64,000 bases of DNA, from contig NZ_JAGYIU010000004.1 in assembly GCF_018402495.1 (NCBI RefSeq), positions 434,001 through 498,000 of the forward strand, written 5' to 3'. The DNA comes from Pseudoalteromonas sp. GTDB lineage: Bacteria; Pseudomonadota; Gammaproteobacteria; Enterobacterales; Alteromonadaceae. Positions within the stretch are counted from its first letter, which is position 1; each line of letters starts with the position of its first letter. The position numbers and the translations under genes are program-made. A model generated the notes under the pieces. The model was not told the origin of the DNA. It ran no database searches and saw only the letters and a list, made by a program, of their open reading frames with translations. Shown piece after piece: positions 36,619-44,888 of this stretch.

Positions 36619-36642
36619 AAAGCAGGAAAGATTTCCTGCTTT
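36619..36642 (+). terminator. Inverted repeat after the DUF4097 gene, possible terminator
   Basis: AAAGCAGGAA/TTCCTGCTTT stem with a four-base loop (AGAT). The T-tract after it is interrupted, so termination may be inefficient and some reading into dnaB is possible. Confidence 0.55.
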
Positions 36643-36705
36643 GCTATTTGCACAGCCCCGCCAAGTCGATAGAATAGAGCCATTCAATTTTAGTACTGTG
36701 AAGTT

Positions 36706-38085
36706 ATGGCCAAACCAGATAAGCAAGTCGACACTCTTAAAGTTCCTCCCCATTCAATAGAAGCTGAACAATCTGTTTTAGGTGGTTTAATGCTTGATAA
36801 TCAAGCATTTGATCGCGTAGCTGAACTTGTTGTGTCACAGGACTTTTACACCCGTACCCATAAGCTTATTTTTGAGGCAATGACAGCACTGGCTGAAATT
36901 GGCGATCCGATTGATTTAATTACTATTTCTGAAAGTTTAGAAAAAAATAATCAGCTTTCAGGGATTGGTGGCTTTGCGTATTTAGCCGAAATAGCTAAAA
37001 ACACCCCAAGTGCTGCTAATATTGATGCTTACGCTAGCATTGTACGCGAACGTGCAGTTGTGCGTGAAATGATTGGTGTTGCCAATGAAATTGCTGAGGC
37101 AGGCTTTAACCCAGAAGGGCGCACAAGCCACGATCTGCTTGATTTTGCTGAGAGCAAAGTATTTAAAATTGCTGAGCAACGTACAAAAAGTAGTGATGGC
37201 CCGCAAAGCATTCACAACATACTTGAAAAAACCGTTGATAAAATAGAAGAGCTTTATCAATCACCACAAGATGGTGTTACCGGTGTAAGCACAGGTTATG
37301 CTGATTTAGATAAAATGACGACTGGCCTGCAGCCCTCAGATTTAATTATTGTGGCAGCACGTCCATCGATGGGTAAAACCACCTTTGCGATGAACCTTGC
37401 TGAGCATGCAGCAATGACCCAAGACAAGCCTGTACTTATCTACTCACTAGAGATGCCCTCTGAACAAATTATGATGAGGATGCTGGCGTCCCTTGGTCGT
37501 ATTAATCAAACTAAGGTACGTACTGGTCAGCTAGATGACGACGACTGGGCGCGTCTTTCATCAACCATGGGGTTACTCATGGAAAAAGGCAAAATGTATG
37601 TTGATGACGCCTCAGGCTTAACACCCACTGATGTACGTTCACGTGCACGTCGTATTGCCCGCGATCATGGTGGTATTAGTATGATCATGGTCGATTACCT
37701 ACAATTAATGCGCGTACCTAGCTTGTCAGATAATCGTACCTTAGAAATTGCCGAAATTTCACGTTCACTTAAAGCATTAGCAAAAGAATTACAGTGTCCG
37801 GTTGTTGCACTATCGCAGCTTAACCGTACCCTAGAGCAACGTGCTGATAAACGCCCAATTAACTCAGATTTACGTGAATCGGGCTCTATTGAGCAAGATG
37901 CCGATTTAATCATGTTTATTTATCGTGACGAAGTATATAACGAAGACAGTACAGATAAAGGGGTCGCAGAAATTATCATCGGTAAGCAGCGTAACGGCCC
38001 GATTGGTAAAGTGCGTTTAACCTTCCAAGGTCAATTTTCTCGCTTTGATAATTACGCGGGGCCTGCTGTAGATGATGATTACTAA
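36706..38085 (+). CDS. dnaB: Replicative DNA helicase DnaB
   Basis: Hexameric 5'-3' helicase of the replication fork. The 459 residues have an N-terminal collar domain (PPHSIEAEQSVLGGLMLD) and a RecA-like domain with Walker A ARPSMGKTT (about 217-225), Walker B IMVDYLQLM and the arginine-finger region near SDLRESGSIEQDAD. No intein is present. The stop overlaps the alr start by one base (TAATG), indicating coupling, and the same dnaB-alr order occurs in E. coli. Confidence 0.97.
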   Translation: MAKPDKQVDTLKVPPHSIEAEQSVLGGLMLDNQAFDRVAELVVSQDFYTRTHKLIFEAMTALAEIGDPIDLITISESLEKNNQLSGIGGFAYLAEIAKNTPSAANIDAYASIVRERAVVREMIGVANEIAEAGFNPEGRTSHDLLDFAESKVFKIAEQRTKSSDGPQSIHNILEKTVDKIEELYQSPQDGVTGVSTGYADLDKMTTGLQPSDLIIVAARPSMGKTTFAMNLAEHAAMTQDKPVLIYSLEMPSEQIMMRMLASLGRINQTKVRTGQLDDDDWARLSSTMGLLMEKGKMYVDDASGLTPTDVRSRARRIARDHGGISMIMVDYLQLMRVPSLSDNRTLEIAEISRSLKALAKELQCPVVALSQLNRTLEQRADKRPINSDLRESGSIEQDADLIMFIYRDEVYNEDSTDKGVAEIIIGKQRNGPIGKVRLTFQGQFSRFDNYAGPAVDDDY

Positions 38086-39164
38086 TGCGCTTAGCTATTG
38101 CCGAAATTAACCTACAAGCACTTGCTCATAATTTAGCGCAAGTGCGACAGTTTGCGCCTAACAGTAAAGTTATGGCGGTATTAAAAGCCAATGCTTATGG
38201 CCATGGTTTAGTAAAAATAGCGCAACACCTTAATGATGCCGACGCATTTGCAGTGGCACGAATAGATGAAGCGCTCGCACTGCGAGCAGGCGGGCTGACC
38301 AAACCTATTGTGTTGCTAGAAGGTTTTTTCCATCAAAATGATTTACCGATTTTATTAGCCAATAACTTTCAAACCATTATCCATGATGAAAACCAGCTCA
38401 GAGCACTTGAAAATGCAAAGCTCGATGCACCAATTAGTTGCTGGTTAAAAATCAATACGGGCATGCATCGCTTAGGGGTTGCACCAACGCAGTTGAATGA
38501 TTTTTATCAGCGCTTGCAAGCGACCAATAACGCTAAAGATACAATTAATTTAATGACGCACTTTTCCAGTGCCGATGATGTTAATGATCCCAAAACAACT
38601 GAGCAAATTGCTTTGTTTGATTCATTAGTGCAAGGCAAACAACAAGCACATTGTTTAGCAAATTCGGCTGGTATTATTGCGTGGCCTGCCGGTCATGGCG
38701 AATGGGTGCGTCCAGGCTTGATGATGTATGGTGTATCACCAATGCTTAATACTTCTGGCAAAGACTATCAGCTTAAGCCGGTGATGCGCTTAACCACTAA
38801 GGTCATTGCAATTCGCGATGTTGATGCTGCGCAAGGTGTTGGGTATGGTGGCAGTTGGCAAAGTACTAAGCCGACTAAGCTTGCAGTGGTTGCCATGGGC
38901 TATGGTGATGGCTATCCGCGCCATGCTAAACATGGAACACCTGTGGTGATTGCTGGCAAACGTTATGGTATTGCTGGCAACATCTCTATGGATATGATCA
39001 GTGTTGATATTGGTGAAAATGCTGATGGTATCAAAGTAGGCGATGAGGTGGTGATGTGGGGGCCCGAGTTACCGGTAGAAGAGATTGCGCAATGTGCTGA
39101 TACTATATCTTACGAATTATTGTGTAATATTACACCGCGCGTAAGTTATGAGTACCAGCGCTAA
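38085..39164 (+). CDS. alr: Alanine racemase
   Basis: PLP enzyme making D-alanine for peptidoglycan. The 359 residues have the PLP Lys34 in VLKANAYGHG, the catalytic Tyr254 in GVGYGGSW, MGYGDGYPR, and the C-terminal beta domain with GNISMDMISVD. Length equals E. coli Alr. It is coupled to dnaB with a one-base overlap. The gap downstream holds repeat element D. Confidence 0.97.
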   Translation: MRLAIAEINLQALAHNLAQVRQFAPNSKVMAVLKANAYGHGLVKIAQHLNDADAFAVARIDEALALRAGGLTKPIVLLEGFFHQNDLPILLANNFQTIIHDENQLRALENAKLDAPISCWLKINTGMHRLGVAPTQLNDFYQRLQATNNAKDTINLMTHFSSADDVNDPKTTEQIALFDSLVQGKQQAHCLANSAGIIAWPAGHGEWVRPGLMMYGVSPMLNTSGKDYQLKPVMRLTTKVIAIRDVDAAQGVGYGGSWQSTKPTKLAVVAMGYGDGYPRHAKHGTPVVIAGKRYGIAGNISMDMISVDIGENADGIKVGDEVVMWGPELPVEEIAQCADTISYELLCNITPRVSYEYQR

Positions 39165-39178
39165 TATTTATTTTAAAA

Positions 39179-39232
39179 ATACCTATTAAGTTTATGTAGC
39201 TAGAATGATCGTGATGCTAACTTAATCGGTAT
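39179..39232. repeat. MITE-like element, short copy D
   Basis: 54 bp. Left end ATACCTATTAAGTT and an inverted right end ATACCGATTAAGTT, with CTAGAATGATCGTG in the centre, which occurs inverted in copy B (near 19483). It looks like an internally deleted member of the same family, placed between the convergent alr and DUF2960 genes. Confidence 0.6.
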
Positions 39233-39234
39233 GG

Positions 39235-39474
39235 TTACTCTTTTATAAAGTAAATATCGCTAAAGCCCATGCGGGCAAATTCTTGATCACGAAAGTTACG
39301 TACAGCCGATGATCCTTTAGAGGTCATTTCAATTTGGCGTACCATGTTTAAATAGTTAGTTAAATCGATACCCTCGGCAGCCGCAATAGCCTGATACATA
39401 TCGTGATATTTGTCTTTAGCGAAATTAATTTCGCGCGGTTGGTTTTTAAAAGTATAGGTAATTCTGCGTGCCAT
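39235..39474 (-). CDS. Small DUF2960-like protein
   Basis: A 79-residue protein beginning MARRITYTFKNQPREINFAKDKYHDMYQAIA, with a central helix EGIDLTNYLNMVRQIEM and a C-terminus FARMGFSDIYFIKE. It resembles the DUF2960 family found in Shewanella, Vibrio and Pseudoalteromonas. No function is known. It is transcribed alone, convergent with alr, and its stop lies next to repeat element D. Confidence 0.75.
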   Translation of the reverse strand: MARRITYTFKNQPREINFAKDKYHDMYQAIAAAEGIDLTNYLNMVRQIEMTSKGSSAVRNFRDQEFARMGFSDIYFIKE

Positions 39475-39574
39475 AATAAGCTCATTTAAATTGAGTGTTA
39501 GTGTAATTTTACACTGTATTTAAGTTGCGTTGAATGATTAGTTGAAATCAAATAATTAAAAAGGTGAGTTTGAA

Positions 39575-39826
39575 ATGAAATTATCAGTAGAGATCAGTAA
39601 ATACCCGCTCCACCAAGATTACATACCTTTTATTAAAGGCTTTATCGACAGAGTTAATGCCTACGAAGAGCTTAAAGTGATCACTAATACTATGTCGACC
39701 CAAATATTTGGTGATTACGACCTAGTTATGCAAGTGATCAGCACAGAAATTAAACATTCATATGAGCAATTTGGTAAAGCTATATTTGTGTGTAAATTTA
39801 TTTCGGGCGATTTATCTCCCGAATAA
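39575..39826 (+). CDS. YkoF/MTH1187-type thiamine-binding protein
   Basis: The 83-residue single-domain protein, MKLSVEISKYPLHQDYIPFIKGFIDRVN, matches the YkoF-like ferredoxin-fold family in which thiamine or its pyrimidine moiety binds. B. subtilis YkoF is a tandem of two such domains; here there is one. It is followed by a PnuC-like transporter gene (27 bp) and a kinase gene (3 bp), which supports a role in thiamine salvage. No TPP riboswitch is visible in the 100 bp upstream. Confidence 0.78.
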   Translation: MKLSVEISKYPLHQDYIPFIKGFIDRVNAYEELKVITNTMSTQIFGDYDLVMQVISTEIKHSYEQFGKAIFVCKFISGDLSPE

Positions 39827-39853
39827 CCTCTTAACAAACACGGTCGTTTTATA

Positions 39854-40480
39854 ATGATGGATTTTGTAACGCAAATACTCAGTGGTTTTACTGCTATGTC
39901 GCATTGGGAATATATTGCGGTTGCTTTGTCGATGGCGTATTTATTACTGGCCATTAAAGAGAACTTATGGTGCTGGCCTGCGGCTTTTTTTAGTACGTTA
40001 ATTTATACCATTATGTACTGGAATGGTGCGTTGCTAATGGAGTCGTTACTAAACTTTTATTATATGTATATGGCGGTGTTTGGTTGGGTCGTGTGGCGCA
40101 AAGGCAAGGCTAATCAAGCGCAGCGACTAATTACATCCTGGCCGGTAAACCGACATATTATTTTAATTTTACTCACTACATTAGCGTCATTAGCGATTGG
40201 TTACGTGATGCAAAATTACACCCATGCAGATTTTGCTTACCTTGATAGTTTCACAACCTGCTTTGCTGTGGTTACTACGTATCTGGTAGCTAAAAAAGTA
40301 CTAGAAAATTGGCTCTATTGGATAGTCATTGATGCGGCCTCTATGTATTTGTATTATGAAAAAGGTTATTACCCAACACTCGTGCTTTTTATATTTTATA
40401 CCTTTATGGCAGCGTGGGGATTTAAAACGTGGTACGAAGAATATGCGCAAAGCCAAGCCAAGCCCATAGCGCAACTTTAA
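39854..40480 (+). CDS. pnuT: PnuC-family vitamin transporter, probable thiamine transporter PnuT
   Basis: The 208-residue inner-membrane protein has about six to seven hydrophobic helices and the PnuC signatures WCWPAAFFSTLIYTIMYWNGAL near residue 37 and the W-rich segment VFGWVVWRKG. PnuC members carry nicotinamide riboside, riboflavin (PnuX) or thiamine (PnuT) by facilitated diffusion, trapping the vitamin by phosphorylation. The thiamine assignment rests on the neighbours: a YkoF-like protein before it and a kinase directly after it. Substrate is therefore inferred. Confidence 0.8.
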   Translation: MMDFVTQILSGFTAMSHWEYIAVALSMAYLLLAIKENLWCWPAAFFSTLIYTIMYWNGALLMESLLNFYYMYMAVFGWVVWRKGKANQAQRLITSWPVNRHIILILLTTLASLAIGYVMQNYTHADFAYLDSFTTCFAVVTTYLVAKKVLENWLYWIVIDAASMYLYYEKGYYPTLVLFIFYTFMAAWGFKTWYEEYAQSQAKPIAQL

Positions 40481-40483
40481 TCT

Positions 40484-41287
40484 ATGAATCAACATTCCCA
40501 GTTAGTTAATATTTGTCGTGCATTTTTAGTACCGAGTAAAATAACCTCAATAGAATATTTGGTTAACGGTTTAAGCAATGATAACTTTTTGATCCGTACT
40601 GACAACCAAGCTTATTTATTAAAGTGTTATAAAGCGTATTGGCCAAAAATAGGGCTGCATGCTCAGTATGAGCTTAGTAAACAACACGTTTGCCCTGCTC
40701 CCATATGGCTCGATAAGCAAAATAAGCGTGCAGCTTTTAACTATATTGATGGCGACGTCGCACAGTCTTATTTGGCGACGCCGCTACTGACTAAACTTGT
40801 TAAAGTACATGCGCATACAGCTAATAATGAGGCAATGAATGTAGCTTTGGAATTGCAAGCTTATCAGCATTTATTAGTGTTTAAACAGTATGAAAAGCTC
40901 ATAAACAAGACATTAAAAAGCATAGCCAACATGCCCGTAGATAGCGGCTTTTGCCATAACGACTTAGTCAAAGAAAATATCGTGGTAAACCCGCAAGGCG
41001 TTTATTTAATCGATTTTGAGTATGCTCAAACAAATGATGTATATTTTGATCTTGCTGCGTTAGCGGTTAGTTTTAAATTAGATGCTTCAGGCAAGCAGGC
41101 TCTGCTTAACAATTACAAAACGCAAACCCTATCAGGTCAGTTTTATTTATCTATGCACAAACTCAATTGCTATCAGTTAGTTTATTTACTGTTATGCATA
41201 GGTTGGTATGAGCAACGCGCTATAAACAATCAGGTTGTTGTATTGCGCGCGCAACTGGATGAGCTTATAGCTTTAATGGAGAGTTAA
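40484..41287 (+). CDS. APH/choline-kinase-fold kinase, probable thiamine kinase
   Basis: The 267-residue protein has the aminoglycoside-phosphotransferase-like fold: NGLSNDNFLIRT near residue 27 (phosphate loop), Lys in YLLKCYK near 47, catalytic HND in GFCHNDLVKENIVV near 160, and metal-binding Asp in LIDFEYAQ near 182. It starts three bases after the transporter stop. Phosphorylation of incoming thiamine would trap it in the cell, as proposed for PnuT systems. Choline or another alcohol is an alternative substrate. It overlaps the convergent HTH gene by four bases. Confidence 0.78.
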   Translation: MNQHSQLVNICRAFLVPSKITSIEYLVNGLSNDNFLIRTDNQAYLLKCYKAYWPKIGLHAQYELSKQHVCPAPIWLDKQNKRAAFNYIDGDVAQSYLATPLLTKLVKVHAHTANNEAMNVALELQAYQHLLVFKQYEKLINKTLKSIANMPVDSGFCHNDLVKENIVVNPQGVYLIDFEYAQTNDVYFDLAALAVSFKLDASGKQALLNNYKTQTLSGQFYLSMHKLNCYQLVYLLLCIGWYEQRAINNQVVVLRAQLDELIALMES

Positions 41288-41466
41288 AGCCCGCCAAAGC
41301 GCTCCGCTAGCTCTTTGTATTTTGCTACTTCATCAGCGTCAAATTGTAGTTCACCCTTATCATCTTCAGATTTAGCCATTAATAAGCTTTCTCGAGCAAG
41401 GCGTTTGACACGTTCTGTTTTTACACCCAAAAATTCAGCTACTTGCTCTGTTGACATTAACTTCAT
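41284..41466 (-). CDS. Small MerR/excisionase-like HTH protein
   Basis: 60 residues with an N-terminal winged-helix-like motif (STEQVAEFLGVKTERVKRLARES) followed by an acidic helix (DADEVAKYKELAERF). A good ribosome binding site (GAGGAAG, five to six bases upstream) supports it as a real gene. Its last four bases overlap the end of the kinase gene on the other strand. It is not linked to an integrase, so phage origin is not indicated; targets unknown. Confidence 0.72.
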   Translation of the reverse strand: MKLMSTEQVAEFLGVKTERVKRLARESLLMAKSEDDKGELQFDADEVAKYKELAERFGGL

Positions 41467-41703
41467 AATTACTTCCTCATGTTTAATCTTTCCATTCAGT
41501 GATAATAATAGATAATATGTTTGTAAAGCGTTACTGTTTTTTTATGTAATGTAAATAAATGGCGCTTTTTTGAGTTTTTGTGAAATGATTAGTCTAAATT
41601 ATAGGCAACTAAACTAATCGTGCTGGCATTTACACAAAGATGCCTTTATTATTGCGCATGCTAACACATTGATATCGCGAGTTGATGTGGTGGCAACAAA
41701 TGT

Positions 41704-41778
41704 GCTCTCGTGGTGAAATGGATATCACGTGGCCCTCCGGAGGCTAAGTTGTAGGTTCGATCCCTACCGAGAGCGCCA
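41704..41778 (+). tRNA. tRNA-Arg (CCG)
   Basis: 75 nt with encoded CCA. The acceptor stem is GCTCTCG/CGAGAGC, the anticodon stem TGGCC/GGCTA encloses CTCCGGA (anticodon CCG), and the T-loop is TTCGATC. An IS30-type element lies about 100 bp downstream. Unlike the Thr, Phe and Leu loci, no duplicated 3' end follows. Confidence 0.94.
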
Positions 41779-41881
41779 TTTGCTTTTTAAATATTACTTC
41801 CTGATTTTCCTCAATCTACCTTCAATTATTTAAATTAGTTTATTATTAAATAATAAAAATCTAGCAATTTTTTCATACCTA

Positions 41882-42957
41882 AATTCGGATAATAAGTGCA
41901 ATTTCTCAGATTAGATGGCCAGCTGTTATAATTCGGCCATTTTCTCGCCAAAGGAAATTGCTTTAATGAAATATAAACAGCTGACACAAGAAGAAAGATA
42001 CCAGATTTACGCGTTAATAAAAGCAGGAAATAACCAAAAACAAATTGCTGATGAACTAACTCGTTCACCGTCATCTATTTCCAGAGAGTTAAAACGCAAT
42101 AAAGGGCTTAAAGGCTATCGGCCTAACCAAGCCAATAATTTTGCAGAGCAAAGACGCAAATCATCTTTCAAAGCAAGTAAGTTAACAGATGAAGTTACTG
42201 AATGGATTAATAAATTGTTGCTTAACGGACTTTCGCCAGAGCAGGTGGCAGGTCGCTTAGCTTTAGAGAAAAAGGTCGTTTTACATCATGAAACGATTTA
42301 TCAATATATTTACAGGGACAAGGCGCGTGGTGGTGAACTACATAAGACACTCACTCGTGCATGTAAAAAGTATAAAAAACGCTATGGAAGCTACGATAAA
42401 CGTGGGCAGATAGTTAATCGAGTCAGTATTGATGAACGCCCAAGTATTGTGGATGCAAAGTCTAGGATTGGTGATTGGGAGGGTGACACAGTGATAGGCA
42501 AAGGGCGTAAAAATGCCTTTGTCACAATGGTTGAACGTAAAACGTTATATACAATCGTTCACAGAATTGAAAGCAAACATGCGCAAATAACAGCCGATGC
42601 GCTGATAAAGTGTATGACACCATATAAAGATAAGGTTATTACCGTGACTTTAGATAATGGAAAAGAGTTTGCTTACCATGAGCATATTGCACAAAAATTA
42701 GAAGCGGATGTGTATTTCGCTCACCCATATTCATCATGGGAAAGGGGCATAAATGAGAATACCAACGGCTTACTCAGGCGCTTCTTCCCCAAGGGAACTG
42801 ACTTTATGGCGCTAAGTGAGTCAGAAATACAGGCGGCAGTTGATAAGCTCAACCATCGGCCAAGAAAGACAAGAGGGTATAAAACTCCTCATGAATTATT
42901 TACCGGGCAATCAGAAGTTCTGGTGGCTGCATAATGATTGCACTTAATACTTGAATT
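41882..42957 (+). mobile_element. IS30-family insertion sequence
   Basis: About 1.08 kb with imperfect terminal inverted repeats of about 21 bp: the left end AATTC...TAAGTGCAAT (41882-41902) matches the inverted right end at 42937-42957. It contains a single intact transposase gene. I could not identify a clear target-site duplication. It sits between tRNA-Arg and the HD-GYP gene, whose 5' flank starts about 150 bp after the element. Confidence 0.85.
41966..42934 (+). CDS. IS30-family transposase
   Basis: DDE transposase of 322 residues. The N-terminal HTH is LTQEERYQIYALIKAGNNQKQIADEL and SSISRELKRN. A second helical part has LSPEQVAGRL. The catalytic domain has Asp in GDWEGDTVIG, Asp in VTLDNGKEF and Glu in WERGINENTNGLLR, the D-D-E triad of IS30. 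I chose ATG at 41966, with AAAGGA upstream, giving the usual MKYKQLT start. The reading frame is intact, so the element may be active. Confidence 0.93.
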   Translation: MKYKQLTQEERYQIYALIKAGNNQKQIADELTRSPSSISRELKRNKGLKGYRPNQANNFAEQRRKSSFKASKLTDEVTEWINKLLLNGLSPEQVAGRLALEKKVVLHHETIYQYIYRDKARGGELHKTLTRACKKYKKRYGSYDKRGQIVNRVSIDERPSIVDAKSRIGDWEGDTVIGKGRKNAFVTMVERKTLYTIVHRIESKHAQITADALIKCMTPYKDKVITVTLDNGKEFAYHEHIAQKLEADVYFAHPYSSWERGINENTNGLLRRFFPKGTDFMALSESEIQAAVDKLNHRPRKTRGYKTPHELFTGQSEVLVAA

Positions 42958-43105
42958 CAAGATACTTTCAAACGTATACTTATAATTTATTTCATAGCGT
43001 GTGTAATCATCATTTATTATTAACCTAACCTCGAAAGCTAGACTTTTATAGTTAAATAATGCTATTTAAAGTATATATTCATTAACTATAGACCCCCTCG
43101 TTTTT

Positions 43106-44323
43106 ATGCTAATAACCTTACCTATATCAGAGCTCGTCCCCGGCATGTACGTTAATAGCGTTACTAAGCAGCAAGAAAGTGCAGATAGTATAAAAATTAA
43201 AACCAGTGGTTTGGTTCGCGATAAATCAATCATTCAGCGTTTAATTACCGAAGGGGTGCTTGAGCTTCTCATCGACTTTACAAAAAGTGATGTCGCCGTA
43301 CCAACTAAATACAAAGAAAAACAAAAACCACAAGCTCCTATAGCAAAGCAGGAGAAGCCAGTTAAGGCAAAGATTGCTATAAGCTTAGAGCAAGAGTTTG
43401 CAAAAGCCAGTGTGAGTTATGATGCGCACAACAGAAAACTACAAAGTATTTTTGGTGATTTAACTTCTGGTTTATCACTTAATATTGAAGCGCTTAATGA
43501 AATAAGTAATGAAATAGTAAGCTCAGTATTTCGTAATGAGCACGCCATGACTATTTTAACTCGGATCAAAGATAAGCACAGTTACAACTGGCGCCATATG
43601 ATCAACTGCACCATTTTTACAGCGGTGTTTGCTAAATACTTAGGTTATAAACGCGCTGTTGTGCAAGAGCTTGCAATGGGGGCTTTAATGCATGACTTAG
43701 GTCAAGCAAAGTTACCGCAAGGTATATTTTCCAAGCCAGGAAAAGTCACGGGTAACGAAATGACGGCAATAAAAAAGCATGTTGTACAAAGTTTAGGATT
43801 GTTAAAAGGCGGAAAAGGTATTACGCCTTTAATGCTAGATATGATTGTAAATCATCATGAGCGTCTTGATGGTTCAGGCTATCCAAGAGGTGTAGATGAG
43901 AGCAAATTAAGCCGTCCAGCTCGAATCATTGCGATTGTAGACGTCTACGATGCACTGACAGCAGATAGACCGCATCAAGAGGGTGATGAGCCAATTAATG
44001 CGCTTCGCTATTTGTTGGCTAACAAACAGCTGTTTGATGCAGAGTTAGTGCAGCTATTTATTAAGTGTTTAGGTGTACACCCAGTAGGGACTATTGTTAA
44101 GTTAACCAATGAGCGTTTGGCGTTGGTGCTAGAGGGCAATCATTCAAACCCTATTAAACCCAAAGTGAAGCTTTTTTACAATGCTAAACATAACCACCAT
44201 GTTACCGCAAAAGATATTGATTTAAGCTTAAATAATAACGACATAAAAATACAGGCAAGTGTAAAACCGGCTGATTACAAAATTAATTTGCCTCGACTTT
44301 TAAAAGAGCATTTGCTTCTTTAG
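43106..44323 (+). CDS. DUF3391 and HD-GYP domain protein, probable c-di-GMP phosphodiesterase
   Basis: The 405 residues have an N-terminal DUF3391 domain (about 1-70), a linker, and an HD-GYP domain (about 150-320). The metal motif HD is His196-Asp197, with Gln where most members have Lys (HDLGQ). NHHERLDGSGYPRG carries the GYP triad. HD-GYP enzymes degrade cyclic di-GMP. The ribosome binding site is poor, so expression may be low. The upstream region was approached by the IS30 element. Its 3' end overlaps the convergent small membrane protein gene by 41 bp. Confidence 0.88.
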   Translation: MLITLPISELVPGMYVNSVTKQQESADSIKIKTSGLVRDKSIIQRLITEGVLELLIDFTKSDVAVPTKYKEKQKPQAPIAKQEKPVKAKIAISLEQEFAKASVSYDAHNRKLQSIFGDLTSGLSLNIEALNEISNEIVSSVFRNEHAMTILTRIKDKHSYNWRHMINCTIFTAVFAKYLGYKRAVVQELAMGALMHDLGQAKLPQGIFSKPGKVTGNEMTAIKKHVVQSLGLLKGGKGITPLMLDMIVNHHERLDGSGYPRGVDESKLSRPARIIAIVDVYDALTADRPHQEGDEPINALRYLLANKQLFDAELVQLFIKCLGVHPVGTIVKLTNERLALVLEGNHSNPIKPKVKLFYNAKHNHHVTAKDIDLSLNNNDIKIQASVKPADYKINLPRLLKEHLLL

Positions 44324-44606
44324 TGTTTTTACACCGCCTTTTTTTATTAGCTTTAACAGAAATAAACCCACCTAAAAAACAATTTCCCATGAGTGTTAAC
44401 CACAATAGCGTACCTAGCTCTACATGTAATGCTGAGCAGCAAAAACCTAAAGAGGTAAGCGCCGTAGCAATAGCCGCAAGCCAATATTGATTAACCGGAT
44501 TGTCACACTGTCCTGCACGTGTACAGGCGCAATAATTTGCCTTGTAAAAGAAATAAACACTTACACCGCAAAAAATAAGCCCAGCAATAATAAGTAAAAT
44601 GATCAC
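44283..44606 (-). CDS. Small Cys-rich membrane protein, possibly iron-regulated
   Basis: A 107-residue protein with membrane helices at about 2-20, 40-60 and 65-85, five cysteines in the first 55 residues (CACTRAGQC and FCC) and a basic tail. I recognise no family. I chose GTG at 44606 because GGGAG lies six bases upstream and a promoter (44635-44663) follows; the frame also opens at 44663. A Fur-box-like palindrome abuts the -35. It is divergent from fadL and overlaps the HD-GYP gene end by 41 bp. Confidence 0.6.
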   Translation of the reverse strand: MIILLIIAGLIFCGVSVYFFYKANYCACTRAGQCDNPVNQYWLAAIATALTSLGFCCSALHVELGTLLWLTLMGNCFLGGFISVKANKKRRCKNTKEANALLKVEAN

Positions 44607-44634
44607 TGTTTTCTCCCTTTGTGATTTTATTGGC

Positions 44635-44663
44635 AGTGTAAATTGCAATGCATAGCAAGTCAA
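44635..44663 (-). promoter_or_regulatory. Sigma-70 promoter of the small membrane protein gene
   Basis: On the minus strand TTGACT (44658-44663) and TACACT (44635-44640) are separated by exactly 17 bases, about 28 bases before the chosen GTG start. The Fur-like site at 44664-44684 lies directly upstream of the -35. Confidence 0.65.
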
Positions 44664-44684
44664 TGCAAATGAGAATTAATTGCA
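44664..44684. promoter_or_regulatory. Candidate Fur box
   Basis: A 21-bp near-palindrome TGCAA...TTGCA with the core AATGAGAAT. It matches 11 of 14 fixed positions of a 7-1-7 Fur consensus by my count. Iron regulation is a hypothesis. Confidence 0.4.
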
Positions 44685-44703
44685 TTAGAGTATATACTCT
44701 AAT
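44684..44703. promoter_or_regulatory. Perfect 20-bp palindrome upstream of fadL
   Basis: ATTAGAGTAT followed by its exact reverse complement. Located between the divergent small membrane protein gene and fadL, about 185 bp before the fadL start. A dimeric repressor site is likely; it does not match the FadR consensus I know. Confidence 0.45.
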
Positions 44704-44888
44704 AACACACTTCTGCTCCGATGAGTTTTAAATAGTTGTTAAATTGTAGTTAAAAAACGTGTTTTTTGGCGTTTTTTAACGTTTTAGTAGAGTTTTTTAT
44801 AAAAAATTAAGGTAGGGTACGCGGGTTTGAAATCCTAATAACAACACACACAGCTATCCAAACAGTAAGTTTGGTCAAGGAAACAACA

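Noticed and set aside
39475..39574. TPP riboswitch upstream of the thiamine module
   Set aside because: The conserved CUGAGA and ACCUGAUCUGGAUAAUGCCAGCG-type blocks are not visible in the short gap.
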